A DNA stretch of 39,077 nucleotides. Origin: Caldivirga sp. MU80. Its GTDB lineage: Archaea; Thermoproteota; Thermoprotei; Thermoproteales; Thermocladiaceae. The stretch is from NCBI RefSeq assembly GCF_001663375.1, contig NZ_LCTF01000026.1:1-39077 (forward strand), written 5' to 3'. The stretch's first letter is position 1. Every line of letters starts with the position of its first letter. The notes under the pieces were generated by a model. It saw only the letters and a program-made list of their open reading frames with translations, was not told the DNA's origin and made no database searches. Positions 17,355 through 26,015 of this stretch are shown here, in pieces. The position numbers and the translations under genes are program-made.

Positions 17355-17901
17355 CCTGGTCTAACAGAGTTAACAGTTTAAGCATTAAAAGCTTATATTC
17401 ATTTACCACAGGAATCAGAACCAAGTAACCTGTATAAAGTCCATATAATACACCGGTGTTACCTGGAGCCTCTAGGACCGCTGGTATAGCCAGTAGATCC
17501 TCCTCTCCATCAACAATTATAGTGGCCCTACCGCCCATAAGCACGGTGCCGTAGGCCCTTTTAACCGTGTTAAAGGCCTCATCACTTAAGGTACCCCTCT
17601 CATTCCTAACCCTATACACGGTGTCATTGATGAAGCGCTGCTGGACCTGTTCACCCCTCCTGGTGTTTAAGTCAACGATGCTTAAGTCCGGGTTCCTCCA
17701 GTGGGAGGCGACATTATTGGTCACTACATCACCAACCGTAGTTAACACCCTTAACTTAAGGTCATTGAACAGTTCTCTAGCTGTCAATATTGAAATTGGA
17801 GGTTCCCTAGGTATCGATATTGCGAAGGGCATGGCCATTAAAGCCCTTGCACGCCTACTTCTCAAAATTAGCCTAGGGCACTCATCAACCATATTAAACA
17901 T
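17275..17901 (-). CDS. GTP-dependent dephospho-CoA kinase (DUF359 family)
   Basis: The 208-residue protein has the DUF359 pattern: TVGDVVT early, then DLSIVDLNTRR, RNERGTLSDEAF and ATIIVDGEEDLLAIPAV. The Asp/Glu residues in TVGDVVT, SIVDL and VDGEEDL are the probable catalytic acids. Archaeal members phosphorylate dephospho-CoA with GTP, the last step of CoA synthesis. The ATG 17901 lies about 25 bp after a CTTATTAG box. The last 27 codons, a polar tail, overlap the riboflavin gene and may be a late extension after loss of the original stop. Confidence 0.8.
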   Translation of the reverse strand: MFNMVDECPRLILRSRRARALMAMPFAISIPREPPISILTARELFNDLKLRVLTTVGDVVTNNVASHWRNPDLSIVDLNTRRGEQVQQRFINDTVYRVRNERGTLSDEAFNTVKRAYGTVLMGGRATIIVDGEEDLLAIPAVLEAPGNTGVLYGLYTGYLVLIPVVNEYKLLMLKLLTLLDQDECETLRNSHSINNNGWENSKPVRED

Positions 17902-18013
17902 GCATCACGCTCCAAGGTCCTAATAAGCTTTTCATGGGATTCGTGAAAATAAGGCAGGGTATGGCGTAAGGTTATTTAGGTTAATTACAGGTCTTAAGGT
18001 TTAGGTTCATGCT

Positions 18014-18748
18014 CTACGGCTTCTCATGCATTGGGAATACCACGTGAACCTCACCGCCATTCCTCATTACCCTGGCGCTTACGCCGTATAGTTTAGTCAA
18101 GTTTTCCTCGGTTATTACCTCAACCGGTGGGCCGACATCAACCACGCTGCCATCCCTCAGCATGACTACTTGGTTTGCCAATAGGGCTAGGTCCACGTCG
18201 TGGGTTGCAACCATGACTGTGTGTTGTGTTATTAAGCTTAGTATCACCTTAAGCACCCTATGCCTATTCCCAGGGTCTAGGTTGGCGGTTGGCTCATCTA
18301 TGAGTATTAAATCGGCGTTGCTGGCTATGGCCCTGGCTATCATGGTTAGCCTCTTCTCCCCAGTGCTTAACTCACTCAACCTGGCATTAACCTTACTAAG
18401 CATACCCACTTCACTAAGGGCTTTAACGGCATCCTCATTGTTAACCCAGGCATAGCCCCTCCTAGCCGTCCTAACGGTCTCCAGCACAGTTAGGTTAACT
18501 AGTCCATCAACCTCCGCCGGTGAATACGAGACCGTGCCATTAACCCTCAACACACCCTTAACAACCCTGGCGGAGCCGAAGATGGCCCTCATCACTGTGG
18601 TTTTGCCGCTGCCATTAGGCCCAAGTAGGACGGTTAAACCTCCCCTGGACACGGTTAGGTTAAGCCCCCTAACCACCACCCTTGACCCATAGCCTATGTA
18701 GGCGTCCTTAAACTCAACCAGGGGTTCAGGTGGATGCACCAAAACCAC
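18014..18748 (-). CDS. ABC transporter ATP-binding protein (BtuD/FepC type)
   Basis: The 244-residue ATPase has Walker A GPNGSGKT (residues 43-50), the signature LSTGEKRL, Walker B LILIDEPTANLD and the switch VATHDVDLAL. It is the third gene of an importer operon and overlaps the permease gene by 23 bp. The subfamily is set by the neighbours (FecCD-type permease, BtuF-like binding protein), which points to iron chelates, haem or cobalamin. Confidence 0.93.
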   Translation of the reverse strand: MVLVHPPEPLVEFKDAYIGYGSRVVVRGLNLTVSRGGLTVLLGPNGSGKTTVMRAIFGSARVVKGVLRVNGTVSYSPAEVDGLVNLTVLETVRTARRGYAWVNNEDAVKALSEVGMLSKVNARLSELSTGEKRLTMIARAIASNADLILIDEPTANLDPGNRHRVLKVILSLITQHTVMVATHDVDLALLANQVVMLRDGSVVDVGPPVEVITEENLTKLYGVSARVMRNGGEVHVVFPMHEKP

Positions 18749-19742
18749 CCCTGGCTATCATCCACATGAGCAGTGGTATGCCGGCTATGCCGGTTACGGC
18801 CGTTATAGGCACCACGTAACCCTTAATCATTATCCTTGAGGCTAGGTACGAGTAGGTCAGTATTAAGGAGCCCACTAACCCTGACCAAGGCACCACAACG
18901 CTGCCGGATCCTCTACCGGTCATTTGCCTAACCACGTAGGGTGCCATTATACCCACGAAGCCTATTATCCCAGTGAAGGCCAGTGACACGGCCAGTGGTA
19001 CTGAGGTTAAGGCAACTAGGATCCTCCTGACGTTTACTGGGTTAACGCCGCTGGCCTTAGCCACGTCGTCACCAAGCATCAGTAGGTCAATGTACCTGGA
19101 TAGGTAGATGATTATTAATATTGTTGGCACCGCTGAGGCTAACATTGCGTACACTTGCCACCAAAGCACGCCGCTTAGGTTGCCGTACAGCAGGTAGAGG
19201 GGCTGGATTGAAGCCGTTGGGTTTATTGACTCTATCATTAGCATCACTATCATTGATGCGGCGTAGGATAGTAACGTTATTAATATGCCCATTAGTATCA
19301 ACCCAATGACACCTAGCCTTGAGCCAAGCATAACTACTACAATTGAGGATGATAACCCAACCACGAGCGCTAGTATCGGTATGGCTAGGGTTGAGTATGA
19401 GCCAGTTAACCCACCCACAAGCACCAGTAGGTAGCCCAGTAAACCACCAAGTACCGCTGCGCTGGCTATGCCCGTGGTGAAGGGCTCGGCTAGTGGATTC
19501 CTCAACACACCCTGCATCACAGCCCCAGAGACCCCGAGCACGTAGCCAACCACCAGTGATGCCAACGTTGAGGGGAGCCTAATGTCAAGTATGATGATCC
19601 TGTACTTAACCTGGTTGCATGTCACCAGGCATGTGTATGGTACGTTAACCTCACCGAGAATCAGGTTCAGGATTAAACCCACCACTAGGAGTATTGGGGT
19701 TAGGAATAGGCCAACATACCTAATTTTAACCTTACCAACCAC
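18726..19742 (-). CDS. ABC transporter permease, FecCD/BtuC family
   Basis: The 338-residue protein is almost entirely hydrophobic, with about nine to ten transmembrane helices. The segments LPSTLASLVVGYVLGVSGAVMQGVLRNPLAEP and GIIGFVGIMAPYVVRQMTG are signatures of the FecCD/BtuC fold, and the latter holds the coupling helix that touches the ATPase. The gene lies 12 bp behind the binding-protein gene and overlaps the ATPase gene, so all three form one operon. Confidence 0.93.
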   Translation of the reverse strand: MVGKVKIRYVGLFLTPILLVVGLILNLILGEVNVPYTCLVTCNQVKYRIIILDIRLPSTLASLVVGYVLGVSGAVMQGVLRNPLAEPFTTGIASAAVLGGLLGYLLVLVGGLTGSYSTLAIPILALVVGLSSSIVVVMLGSRLGVIGLILMGILITLLSYAASMIVMLMIESINPTASIQPLYLLYGNLSGVLWWQVYAMLASAVPTILIIIYLSRYIDLLMLGDDVAKASGVNPVNVRRILVALTSVPLAVSLAFTGIIGFVGIMAPYVVRQMTGRGSGSVVVPWSGLVGSLILTYSYLASRIMIKGYVVPITAVTGIAGIPLLMWMIARGGFGAST

Positions 19743-19754
19743 AGTGCAACACCC

Positions 19755-20930
19755 TCAACCCGGTAACGTAGGTTTAAACGTACTCAACACCCATTCACTG
19801 CTTATGCATTGAGGCACACTGCTCAACCCGAATGCCTCTGGGTGAAGTATGGCCGCAATAACCTCAGCACCGTACACTGATAATGGGCCCGGCTCCTCAA
19901 CTAGGCTTGTGGCTAAGTTACCCAACACGTAAACATGCCCCTCCCTAACGGCCTTGGTGTAGTTTATCCCAGGTATCTGCATTATGGCGGCTAACGTGGC
20001 TGAGCAGTTGCCCATGAAGTCGCTCGCTATTATGTAGTCTGGGTCGTAGACCAGAACTTGGCTTGGGGTTAACGTTGGCCACGGCACCGTGGTGTTAACC
20101 ACATCTAAACCCCCTGCAACTCCTATCTCATACCCAATGAAGGTTAGGTTTGATGGTGCATATATCGGGTTGCTCCAGTCCATGAACAAGACGGTGGGTT
20201 TACTTAAACCCGACACCTTACTGGTGACGGAATTAATCACGGTGCTCATCCACGAGGCCACCTTAAGCCCCCTCTCAGGAGCCCCAAGGGCCTTGGCCAC
20301 CAGGTATGCGTCTGTCTCAATCTGCTGGAACGTCCTGTCGGCGGTGCCGTTTATTATGATTATGGGTATGCCTATGCTTGAGAAGGAGGCTAGTGTTGAT
20401 GGGCCGTAGAACCCTAGGTCGTAGCAAATCACTGTGGGTGAGGCATTAACCACGGCTTCAATGGATGGGGCTGGCCATATTGAGGTGAGTATTGTCGCGT
20501 TGGGTGGTATGGTTACGTTGAAGTAGGTTAGGATTTGCCTTGAGTACGTGTCCAGTAAAACCACCTCGTCACCAAGGCCGAGGGTGAAGATTATTTGGGA
20601 GCACGCCGGGTCAAGGGATGCAATCCTAACCTGCCGTGGAGGCGTAGTGATGGTTGTTGTTACTGAGGTTACTGTTGAAACTGAGGTGGACGTTACAGTG
20701 GCCGTCGTGGTTGCCGTCACAGTACTTACTACTGATGCGGTTGTGGTTACCGTGCTGGTTGAGGCTGGCGCAGTGGCTGTTGTTGTAATGTAGGTGGTTA
20801 CAGTTGTGGTTACCGGTGATGTCACGGTTACCCTAACCTGCACCGGTTGGTTAACCCTGTAGGCTAAGTAACCTACCGCAACCACCAGCACAACCACCAG
20901 CACGGTTAGTACCGTTGACCTCCAGTCCAT
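19755..20930 (-). CDS. ABC transporter substrate-binding protein, BtuF/FepB type
   Basis: The 391-residue protein has an N-terminal hydrophobic helix (residues 7-25), a threonine/serine/valine-rich linker of about 65 residues, and then a periplasmic-binding domain starting RIASLDPACSQIIFTLGLGDEVVLLD, typical of the helical-backbone (cluster A) group. DYIIASDFMG and HVYVLGNLATSLVEEPGP near the end also fit. In archaea the helix anchors the protein to the membrane and the Thr-rich spacer, likely O-glycosylated, lifts it through the S-layer. It heads the operon; the promoter is near 20945-20965. Substrate: iron complex, haem or corrinoid. Confidence 0.9.
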   Translation of the reverse strand: MDWRSTVLTVLVVVLVVAVGYLAYRVNQPVQVRVTVTSPVTTTVTTYITTTATAPASTSTVTTTASVVSTVTATTTATVTSTSVSTVTSVTTTITTPPRQVRIASLDPACSQIIFTLGLGDEVVLLDTYSRQILTYFNVTIPPNATILTSIWPAPSIEAVVNASPTVICYDLGFYGPSTLASFSSIGIPIIIINGTADRTFQQIETDAYLVAKALGAPERGLKVASWMSTVINSVTSKVSGLSKPTVLFMDWSNPIYAPSNLTFIGYEIGVAGGLDVVNTTVPWPTLTPSQVLVYDPDYIIASDFMGNCSATLAAIMQIPGINYTKAVREGHVYVLGNLATSLVEEPGPLSVYGAEVIAAILHPEAFGLSSVPQCISSEWVLSTFKPTLPG

Positions 20931-21008
20931 GGAGTAGTGGGATAATTATCCTATTTTTAAGTTTTACCCCAATAAGTAAAAATAAACCCACACACCCAAT
21001 CTTAAAGA

Positions 21009-21374
21009 GTGAGCAGTGAGGTTAATGCTGATGAGTTTGCCAGGTTAATGGAGGTTCTTGAGAATACTATAGTGGCTAAGCTTAACGATGACTACGCCAT
21101 TAGGGTTATGGATTACGTTGGCCCTGGGGAGCATGATTATACGCTTGTCCCCATACTGTACCACTTCGGTAGCTTTAAGATACTTGAAATTTGGATTGAG
21201 GTTGATGCGAGGCAGTATAGGGCTGCCTTAATAAGTGAGGTTGATGAGCACCTTAAGGCTGTTGGGAATTGGCTGGCTAGGGGTGAGTTTCTCGTGCTGT
21301 TCAACGATGGGTTAGTTAAGATAAATATACCAAGGGACAGTAAACCGCTTAACGATTTCATTAAACCTGGTTAA
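21009..21374 (+). CDS. Small hypothetical protein
   Basis: The 121-residue frame starts at GTG 21009, about 25 bp after an AAAATAAACC box (20977-20986), so it is probably leaderless. It is a mixed alpha/beta acidic protein (MDYVGPGEHDYTLVPILYHF, ILEIWIEVDARQYRAAL), and I see no known motif. It is divergent from the importer operon and about 110 bp upstream of the Holliday junction resolvase gene, which has its own TATA box. Confidence 0.6.
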   Translation: MSSEVNADEFARLMEVLENTIVAKLNDDYAIRVMDYVGPGEHDYTLVPILYHFGSFKILEIWIEVDARQYRAALISEVDEHLKAVGNWLARGEFLVLFNDGLVKINIPRDSKPLNDFIKPG

Positions 21375-21415
21375 CAGGTAAGGTCAACTTATAGGGCTTA
21401 AAGTATAAGGGAGGT

Positions 21416-21437
21416 AGGGTAACTTTCAGGTTACCTT
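21416..21437 (+). other. Short hairpin between two genes
   Basis: GGTAAC (21418-21423) and GTTACC (21430-21435) form a perfect stem with a TTTCAG loop; an A-T pair and a G-T wobble extend it on the outside. It lies 42 bp after the stop of the 21009 gene and before the TATA box (about 21450-21465) of the Hjc gene. It could be a 3'-end or regulatory structure; the evidence is thin. Confidence 0.3.
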
Positions 21438-21487
21438 AGCCACCCGTTACCTATTAAACTTAAAGGGTGCTGAGCTAGTAAGGCGTT

Positions 21488-21931
21488 ATGCCTTTTGGGC
21501 GTAGGGGGGTTAGCTATGAGAGGGAATTAGCCAACTGGCTATGGAGCCTAGGCTTCGCTGTCATTAGAGCCCCAGCCAGTGGGGGTGGTGTTAGGCGCAG
21601 GTTTGCCCCAGACCTGGTGGCCATGTTCAAGGGTAGGGTTATTATACTTGAGGTTAAGTATAGGGCTAAGCCATCCTCGATAAGCATAGGTTGTGATAAG
21701 GTTAATAGGCTTATTGAGTTCGCCAATAGGGCTGGTGGGGAAGCTTACGTGGCTATTAAGTATGCCAGGGAGCCGTGGAGAATAATCCCAGTTAAATCAT
21801 GCAACGGCGGTTCGTCAATGGTGCTTAGCGTTGCTGATGTTGAGGGTGCCAGCAGACTTGAAGACATTATCAGGGGTATGATTAACATTGATATAACAAG
21901 TTTGATAACCGGCAATGGCAGTGATAAATGA
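21488..21931 (+). CDS. hjc: Holliday junction resolvase Hjc
   Basis: The 147-residue protein has the archaeal Hjc active site: an N-terminal YERELANWL helix (E11 or E13), PDLVA (D42) and ILEVKYRA (E55, K57), the PD-(D/E)XK arrangement. The glycine-rich APASGGG loop before the aspartate is also typical. Hjc is a dimer that cuts four-way DNA junctions in recombination and fork repair. ATG 21488 follows a CTATTAAACTTAAAGG region by about 25 bp. The tail beyond residue 120 is longer than in most Hjc proteins and has no recognisable motif. Confidence 0.92.
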   Translation: MPFGRRGVSYERELANWLWSLGFAVIRAPASGGGVRRRFAPDLVAMFKGRVIILEVKYRAKPSSISIGCDKVNRLIEFANRAGGEAYVAIKYAREPWRIIPVKSCNGGSSMVLSVADVEGASRLEDIIRGMINIDITSLITGNGSDK

Positions 21932-22059
21932 AATGCAGCGTCAAGGTAAGGGTAGGGTTTCAACTAATTACGAGACTTAATCAGTACTCTAAGACTTGAA
22001 CATTGATTAGATGAATATACATTACCATTTTAAGAGAATGAAGGGGGCCTATGCGTGGC

Positions 22060-23271
22060 TTAATCGCCACTGCCCCCTCCAGTAACTGAGACCGTTGCCG
22101 TGACCTTCTCGCTGAGGTACTTCATCCTATTCTTCTCATACTCCTCAACGGGTATTGGCTTAAGCACTGATAGTAACTGGGGTAGTGTTGTGTACTCCAT
22201 CTCCTCCGGGGGTAACCTATGTGGCATTATTGGCCCCATCCTCCTGATGTAGTCCGTTATGAAGGCTGCTACCTGCCTACTTAAGTCGAAGGCTGGGTCA
22301 TCAAACATATCCACCGGCCCCTCCAGATAGCCATCGTGCAACTGGAAGCCTAAGGCGCCAACCTTAGGTGGCCCATCGAACCTAGTCATCTTAGGCCCCA
22401 TGGCTATCTTATTAGCTGGGTCTATGCTGACGAACTTGGCTGGCATTAATGGCCCAGTGTGGCTGCCCCTCATCCAACCCTCAACTAGGTGCGGTAGGGC
22501 GAAGGCCTCAAGGACCTCGCCAACCGCCGGTAGGCCATGTTGGGCTCTAACCACTGCCACTGGGTCATCCTTACCCACGTACCTACCCGCAATTAGGTTA
22601 AGCCTCTCCACGCTCACCACTGCGGCTTGGGTTAAGTCACTCCTCCTATAGACCCTCCTAATGATGTACCTGCCTGGTGTTCCTATTAGGCCCAGTATGG
22701 AGTATATGTGTTCAGGTGCGTCAAGCAGGTAGACCTTACCCTCATACACGTCTATTATCTCAAACCTGAATCCACCATGCATCTGAGGGTCTATTACCAA
22801 GCCTGCGGTGTTGAATGGATCAGCGAAAATCTTGTACATGGGCAGGTTATACGCGCCGGGTTCAGTCTTATCGGCAGCGAAGACTATTAATGGTTCACTC
22901 GGTCTCTCCTCAAACTCCATCTCAGCCACCTGGGGCCCAAGCCCCCTAACATTGCCGCTGAAGCTTTCCTTAAGCAGGTCCTGTCCTGCTCCATAAAGTT
23001 TAAACTTCTTAGCGTAATTTTCAGTGGCCTCCTTGAATATGTTCCAAGCTAATCCATGTATCTCAGGGTTATCAATACCCTTATCATGAGTCATCAGTAG
23101 GCTCATGTCATCTCCAACATTAAACACGTAGTAATCAATAAGCAACCCGCTCTTAACAGCCTCCCTAAGCCTACCACTGGCATACTCAAGGATCTTTGGG
23201 TGCACCCAAGCATGCCCAGGTATGCCCCCAATGTCAGCCTTTATTACCGATACTGTAGTTTTAGGTGCCAT
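22060..23271 (-). CDS. fbp: Bifunctional fructose-1,6-bisphosphate aldolase/phosphatase
   Basis: The class V archaeal FBP aldolase/phosphatase makes fructose 6-phosphate directly from triose phosphates in gluconeogenesis. The start is ATG 23271, giving MAPKTTVSVIKADIGGIPGH, the family's normal beginning with metal ligands D13 and H20. The frame stays open 26 codons further (ATG 23349), but a TTTATAAGG promoter box at about 23299-23308 lies inside that extension. Conserved blocks include NVGDDMSLLMTH, HGLAW, FAADKTEPGAYN, YVGKDDPVAVVRAQHGLP and RGSHTGPLMP. The length (403 residues) is normal. Confidence 0.96.
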   Translation of the reverse strand: MAPKTTVSVIKADIGGIPGHAWVHPKILEYASGRLREAVKSGLLIDYYVFNVGDDMSLLMTHDKGIDNPEIHGLAWNIFKEATENYAKKFKLYGAGQDLLKESFSGNVRGLGPQVAEMEFEERPSEPLIVFAADKTEPGAYNLPMYKIFADPFNTAGLVIDPQMHGGFRFEIIDVYEGKVYLLDAPEHIYSILGLIGTPGRYIIRRVYRRSDLTQAAVVSVERLNLIAGRYVGKDDPVAVVRAQHGLPAVGEVLEAFALPHLVEGWMRGSHTGPLMPAKFVSIDPANKIAMGPKMTRFDGPPKVGALGFQLHDGYLEGPVDMFDDPAFDLSRQVAAFITDYIRRMGPIMPHRLPPEEMEYTTLPQLLSVLKPIPVEEYEKNRMKYLSEKVTATVSVTGGGSGD

Positions 23272-23552
23272 AAAAATAAATTGCAACTCATCCTTATAAA
23301 TTTTACGCAGCAATACGCAATATATAGTTACAAAATATGTAAAATTCATGGGATTATATAAAATATACTTAATTAATTAAATAATGATAATGATAAATAT
23401 ATTGTGGAATATAGCTACACGTAAATGAAAATAGAGTCAATTTCTTGACATTTAGTAGAATCTATTTAGATATAATGCCATGTTACATATATCCATATGG
23501 ACTATACATCCATAGCACCCGGTTCGATTAAATTACTAGGCTTAACTTTTGA

Positions 23553-24359
23553 ATGTTAATGCTTAAAAAGGATTTAGACCAGGTAATAATCATGAGGTGT
23601 GTTGAGGTCCCCTCAATGATCAACCTGGGTGATGGGTGGATCTTCAGTATCATCGATAGGCCAGTTGACCTTGGTAAGTACCCTGTGGTCGTCATGTTTC
23701 ATGGTTTCACGGGGACGCATATTGAGTCTGGTAGGCTTTATGTTGATATTGCTAGGGAGCTTTGTGGGAATGGCATGGCCACTGTTAGGTTTGATTATAG
23801 GAATCATGGGGATAGTTCAGGCCCCTTCGAGGATTTCAGCATCGATAATGCCCTCGAGGATGCTGCATTCATGGTTAAGTACGCGTTAGGCCTTGAGTTT
23901 GTTAACTCGAGTAGGGTTGCGTTCCTAGGTTTAAGCATGGGTGGGCACATAACGTTGAAGACGTATGAAAGGATGAGCACTGTACCCAAGGCCCTTGTAC
24001 TGCTCTCACCTGCAATAGACTTCTCGGGGTTAGGTAGGGTTGCGTCGCAGGGGGCTAGGGGTGACTACGTTTACTTCGGCCCATATAGGTTGAGATTGAG
24101 TAATGTCCTTAGGTTGGCTAACTCAAACGCCATGGGGGTAGCTGAACTAGTCAACGTACCCATACTAATAATCCACTCCAAGGATGACCAGGCGGTACCC
24201 TACCAGCAGTCTGTTGAATTCCACAGTAGGGTTAAGTACAGTGATAAGACATTGATGCTGCTGGATAAGAGTGGCCACACCTTTGATGACTATGAGGTTA
24301 GGGTTAACGTAATCAACACCATAGTTAAGTGGCTTGGAGATAAGCTTAAACCTACCTAA
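23553..24359 (+). CDS. Alpha/beta hydrolase (serine esterase/aminopeptidase-like)
   Basis: The 268-residue protein has the oxyanion region FHGFTGTH, the nucleophile elbow GLSMGG, the acid segment IHSKDDQAVP and the catalytic histidine in KSGHTF: Ser, Asp and His in canonical order. FDYRNHGDSSG is typical of the serine aminopeptidase S33/feruloyl esterase-like group. ATG 23553 follows a GATTAAATTACT box; ATG 23592 (residue 14) follows CTTAAAAAGG (about 25 bp), so the start is uncertain by 13 codons. The substrate is unknown. Confidence 0.85.
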   Translation: MLMLKKDLDQVIIMRCVEVPSMINLGDGWIFSIIDRPVDLGKYPVVVMFHGFTGTHIESGRLYVDIARELCGNGMATVRFDYRNHGDSSGPFEDFSIDNALEDAAFMVKYALGLEFVNSSRVAFLGLSMGGHITLKTYERMSTVPKALVLLSPAIDFSGLGRVASQGARGDYVYFGPYRLRLSNVLRLANSNAMGVAELVNVPILIIHSKDDQAVPYQQSVEFHSRVKYSDKTLMLLDKSGHTFDDYEVRVNVINTIVKWLGDKLKPT

Positions 24360-24420
24360 CCCTCTCTAAAATTAGCTAAGTAAAGTTATTATGGGGTATG
24401 CTTTATTTAAAATTCTATGA

Positions 24421-24745
24421 ACGAGGTGCCGTGGTGACAACACACGACAAGCCTCGCCTCTTCTGGGGGTGGTGTTGTTTCTTGGTTGGTTTAAAGTTTT
24501 AACCTATTGTCCAGTATTTTTGCTTCTAGTTACATTTTAATTCCCCCTTTGCCTAGCTTTTCTTGGTGCTTGGGTTGGTGCCCCCAAGAGGGGGTTTGGG
24601 CTTTTTGGATGAGCCGGTGGGGCGATACCCCACCCTCACCACCACCCCGAGACGAAACCACCAACCCCACAACAGACGAGGCAACACCCAAGACCCCCAC
24701 AATGAAAAACCCATCTCACTGGGACGGGGAAGGGGGTCATTGATA
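24421..24745 (+). ncRNA. GC-rich structured intergenic region, candidate non-coding RNA of unknown family
   Basis: This gap of about 400 bp has no credible gene, but it is GC-rich and full of stems. ACAACAC (24437-24443) pairs with GTGTTGT (24472-24478). CCCCC-AAGA-GGGGG is at 24581-24594. GGTGGGG-CGATA-CCCCACC, a perfect 7-bp hairpin, is at 24616-24634. GACCCCC (24692-24698) pairs with GGGGGTC (24732-24738), enclosing CCCA-TCTCAC-TGGG (24710-24723). GCCTCG (24451-24456) could pair with CGAGGC (24677-24682). TATA-like ATTTTAATT (24533-24541) would start a plus-strand transcript near 24562. I find no SRP helix 8 core and no RNase P CR-I/CR-V sequence, so the family is open, and the strand is inferred from the TATA box. 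Confidence 0.45.
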
Positions 24746-24762
24746 ATCAGTACTGCGGTTAA

Positions 24763-25902
24763 TCATGCGTGAATCTCAACCACATCTCCATCGTTAAGCA
24801 CGTAGTTTAACCCAACCCTCCTGAAGAACCCGGAGTTTGACCAAACTTTGGCATACTTAAAATTCCTAAACAAGTCACTATGTATCCTCTGGGCTAGGTC
24901 ACCCACAGTTGATCCTCTCCTCATTATGAATGGTTTATCAGTCGGCTTACTTGACCAGGGCTCCTTAGTGTAGACTCTTATTAAGTCAAGATGCCTTAGT
25001 ATGGTCTCGGCAAGCACAGCCCTATTGATAATGCACTCACTTAGCTTAGCCGGTATTATAGGTACATTTAGATTGGTTAAGCCTTCACGGCATGCATCGT
25101 GGTTATTGAATATTATTATTGTTGGCTTATACACGGGTGACCTTATTAAAGCATCCTCAACATCATCCAGCGTCGCCTCGCCATCTATGTAAATCACTGC
25201 CCCATATATCCTATACCCAGTTAGCAGCTTAACGATGTCACTATGCGTAGCCCCTACGAGCTTACCGATAACCTGAATCCCCATGCCAGTCTTAGGCTCA
25301 ACCTTAACAATACCCCTAGGCTTAACTAGGTACACGCCGTCGTCAAGCATCATCTCGCTTATGGCGTTAAACTGCCACTTAGCGTCACCACTAAGGCAGT
25401 CTAAAACCAGCAGTACGCCATCGGCATTCCTAACTATGGATATAGCAATGTCATTCATGTCGCTTTCCTTGCCTAGGCTGATTGATGGTGCCTTAACCAG
25501 TTGAAAGTACACGTTATCCTCAATGAACATTCCGGGCACTGGCTCAACCGTGGAGTAGGGTATGAGGTCAGGCTCAATGTTAGCGTCCGTTAGGCACTTG
25601 AGTAGTGCGCTCTTGCCCGACATGGGTGGGCCCACCACTGCCAATTGAACATCACCACTCTTCTCCACGTGAAGCCTAAAACCCCCACCACCCCTACTCC
25701 TCTCCTTCTCCCTCTTAAGCTCAATCTCCCTCCTAAGCTGCGCCATCCTCCTCCTGGCCCAATGAACAAGGTTCTCGGTACCCTTATGCTTAGGTACTGA
25801 ACTTAGGAACTCCTCAAGGGCCCTCAACTTCTCCTCAGGGGTCTTGGCTTCAAGCACCTTAAGCCACTTAGCCCTAGCCTCGGCGGGTAAGTTAGCCGGC
25901 AT
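24763..25902 (-). CDS. OBG/DRG-like GTPase with C-terminal TGS domain
   Basis: The frame is open to 25974, but ATG 25902 gives the natural start (MPANLPAEARAKWLKVLEAK), a 379-residue protein of DRG-like order. There is an N-terminal helical, charged region (residues 1-75), then P-loop GPPMSGKS (residues 91-98), switch I PYSTVEPVPG, and a C-terminal TGS domain (GSTVGDLAQRIH ... LNDGDVVEIHA). Two later G motifs are degenerate: the G3 DxPG is replaced by KAPS, and G4 NKxD reads NNHD. TGS GTPases of this group bind ribosomes or RNA. The odd G motifs leave nucleotide specificity and catalysis uncertain. Confidence 0.8.
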   Translation of the reverse strand: MPANLPAEARAKWLKVLEAKTPEEKLRALEEFLSSVPKHKGTENLVHWARRRMAQLRREIELKREKERSRGGGGFRLHVEKSGDVQLAVVGPPMSGKSALLKCLTDANIEPDLIPYSTVEPVPGMFIEDNVYFQLVKAPSISLGKESDMNDIAISIVRNADGVLLVLDCLSGDAKWQFNAISEMMLDDGVYLVKPRGIVKVEPKTGMGIQVIGKLVGATHSDIVKLLTGYRIYGAVIYIDGEATLDDVEDALIRSPVYKPTIIIFNNHDACREGLTNLNVPIIPAKLSECIINRAVLAETILRHLDLIRVYTKEPWSSKPTDKPFIMRRGSTVGDLAQRIHSDLFRNFKYAKVWSNSGFFRRVGLNYVLNDGDVVEIHA

Positions 25903-26015
25903 CCCGCGACCTCTGCAGTTTAATGATGAGGAACTTAAATGTTTAACCACGTCACCACGTAAAGGGAACAGCAATGAACAGATGTGTAGTATGCGCTGAG
26001 CATTACCGGGAAGAA

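Noticed and set aside
20548-20793. Plus-strand ORF rich in Val/Thr
   Set aside because: It is the antisense of the Thr-rich linker of the substrate-binding protein.
24421-24745. Assignment of the structured locus to SRP RNA
   Set aside because: The highly conserved helix 8 sequence (GGAAG...AGCA type) was not found on either strand.
24507-24772. ORFs of 69-78 codons in the 24.4-24.75 kb gap
   Set aside because: The translations are low-complexity Pro/Thr/Gly-rich sequence following the stems; no good start or conserved motif.
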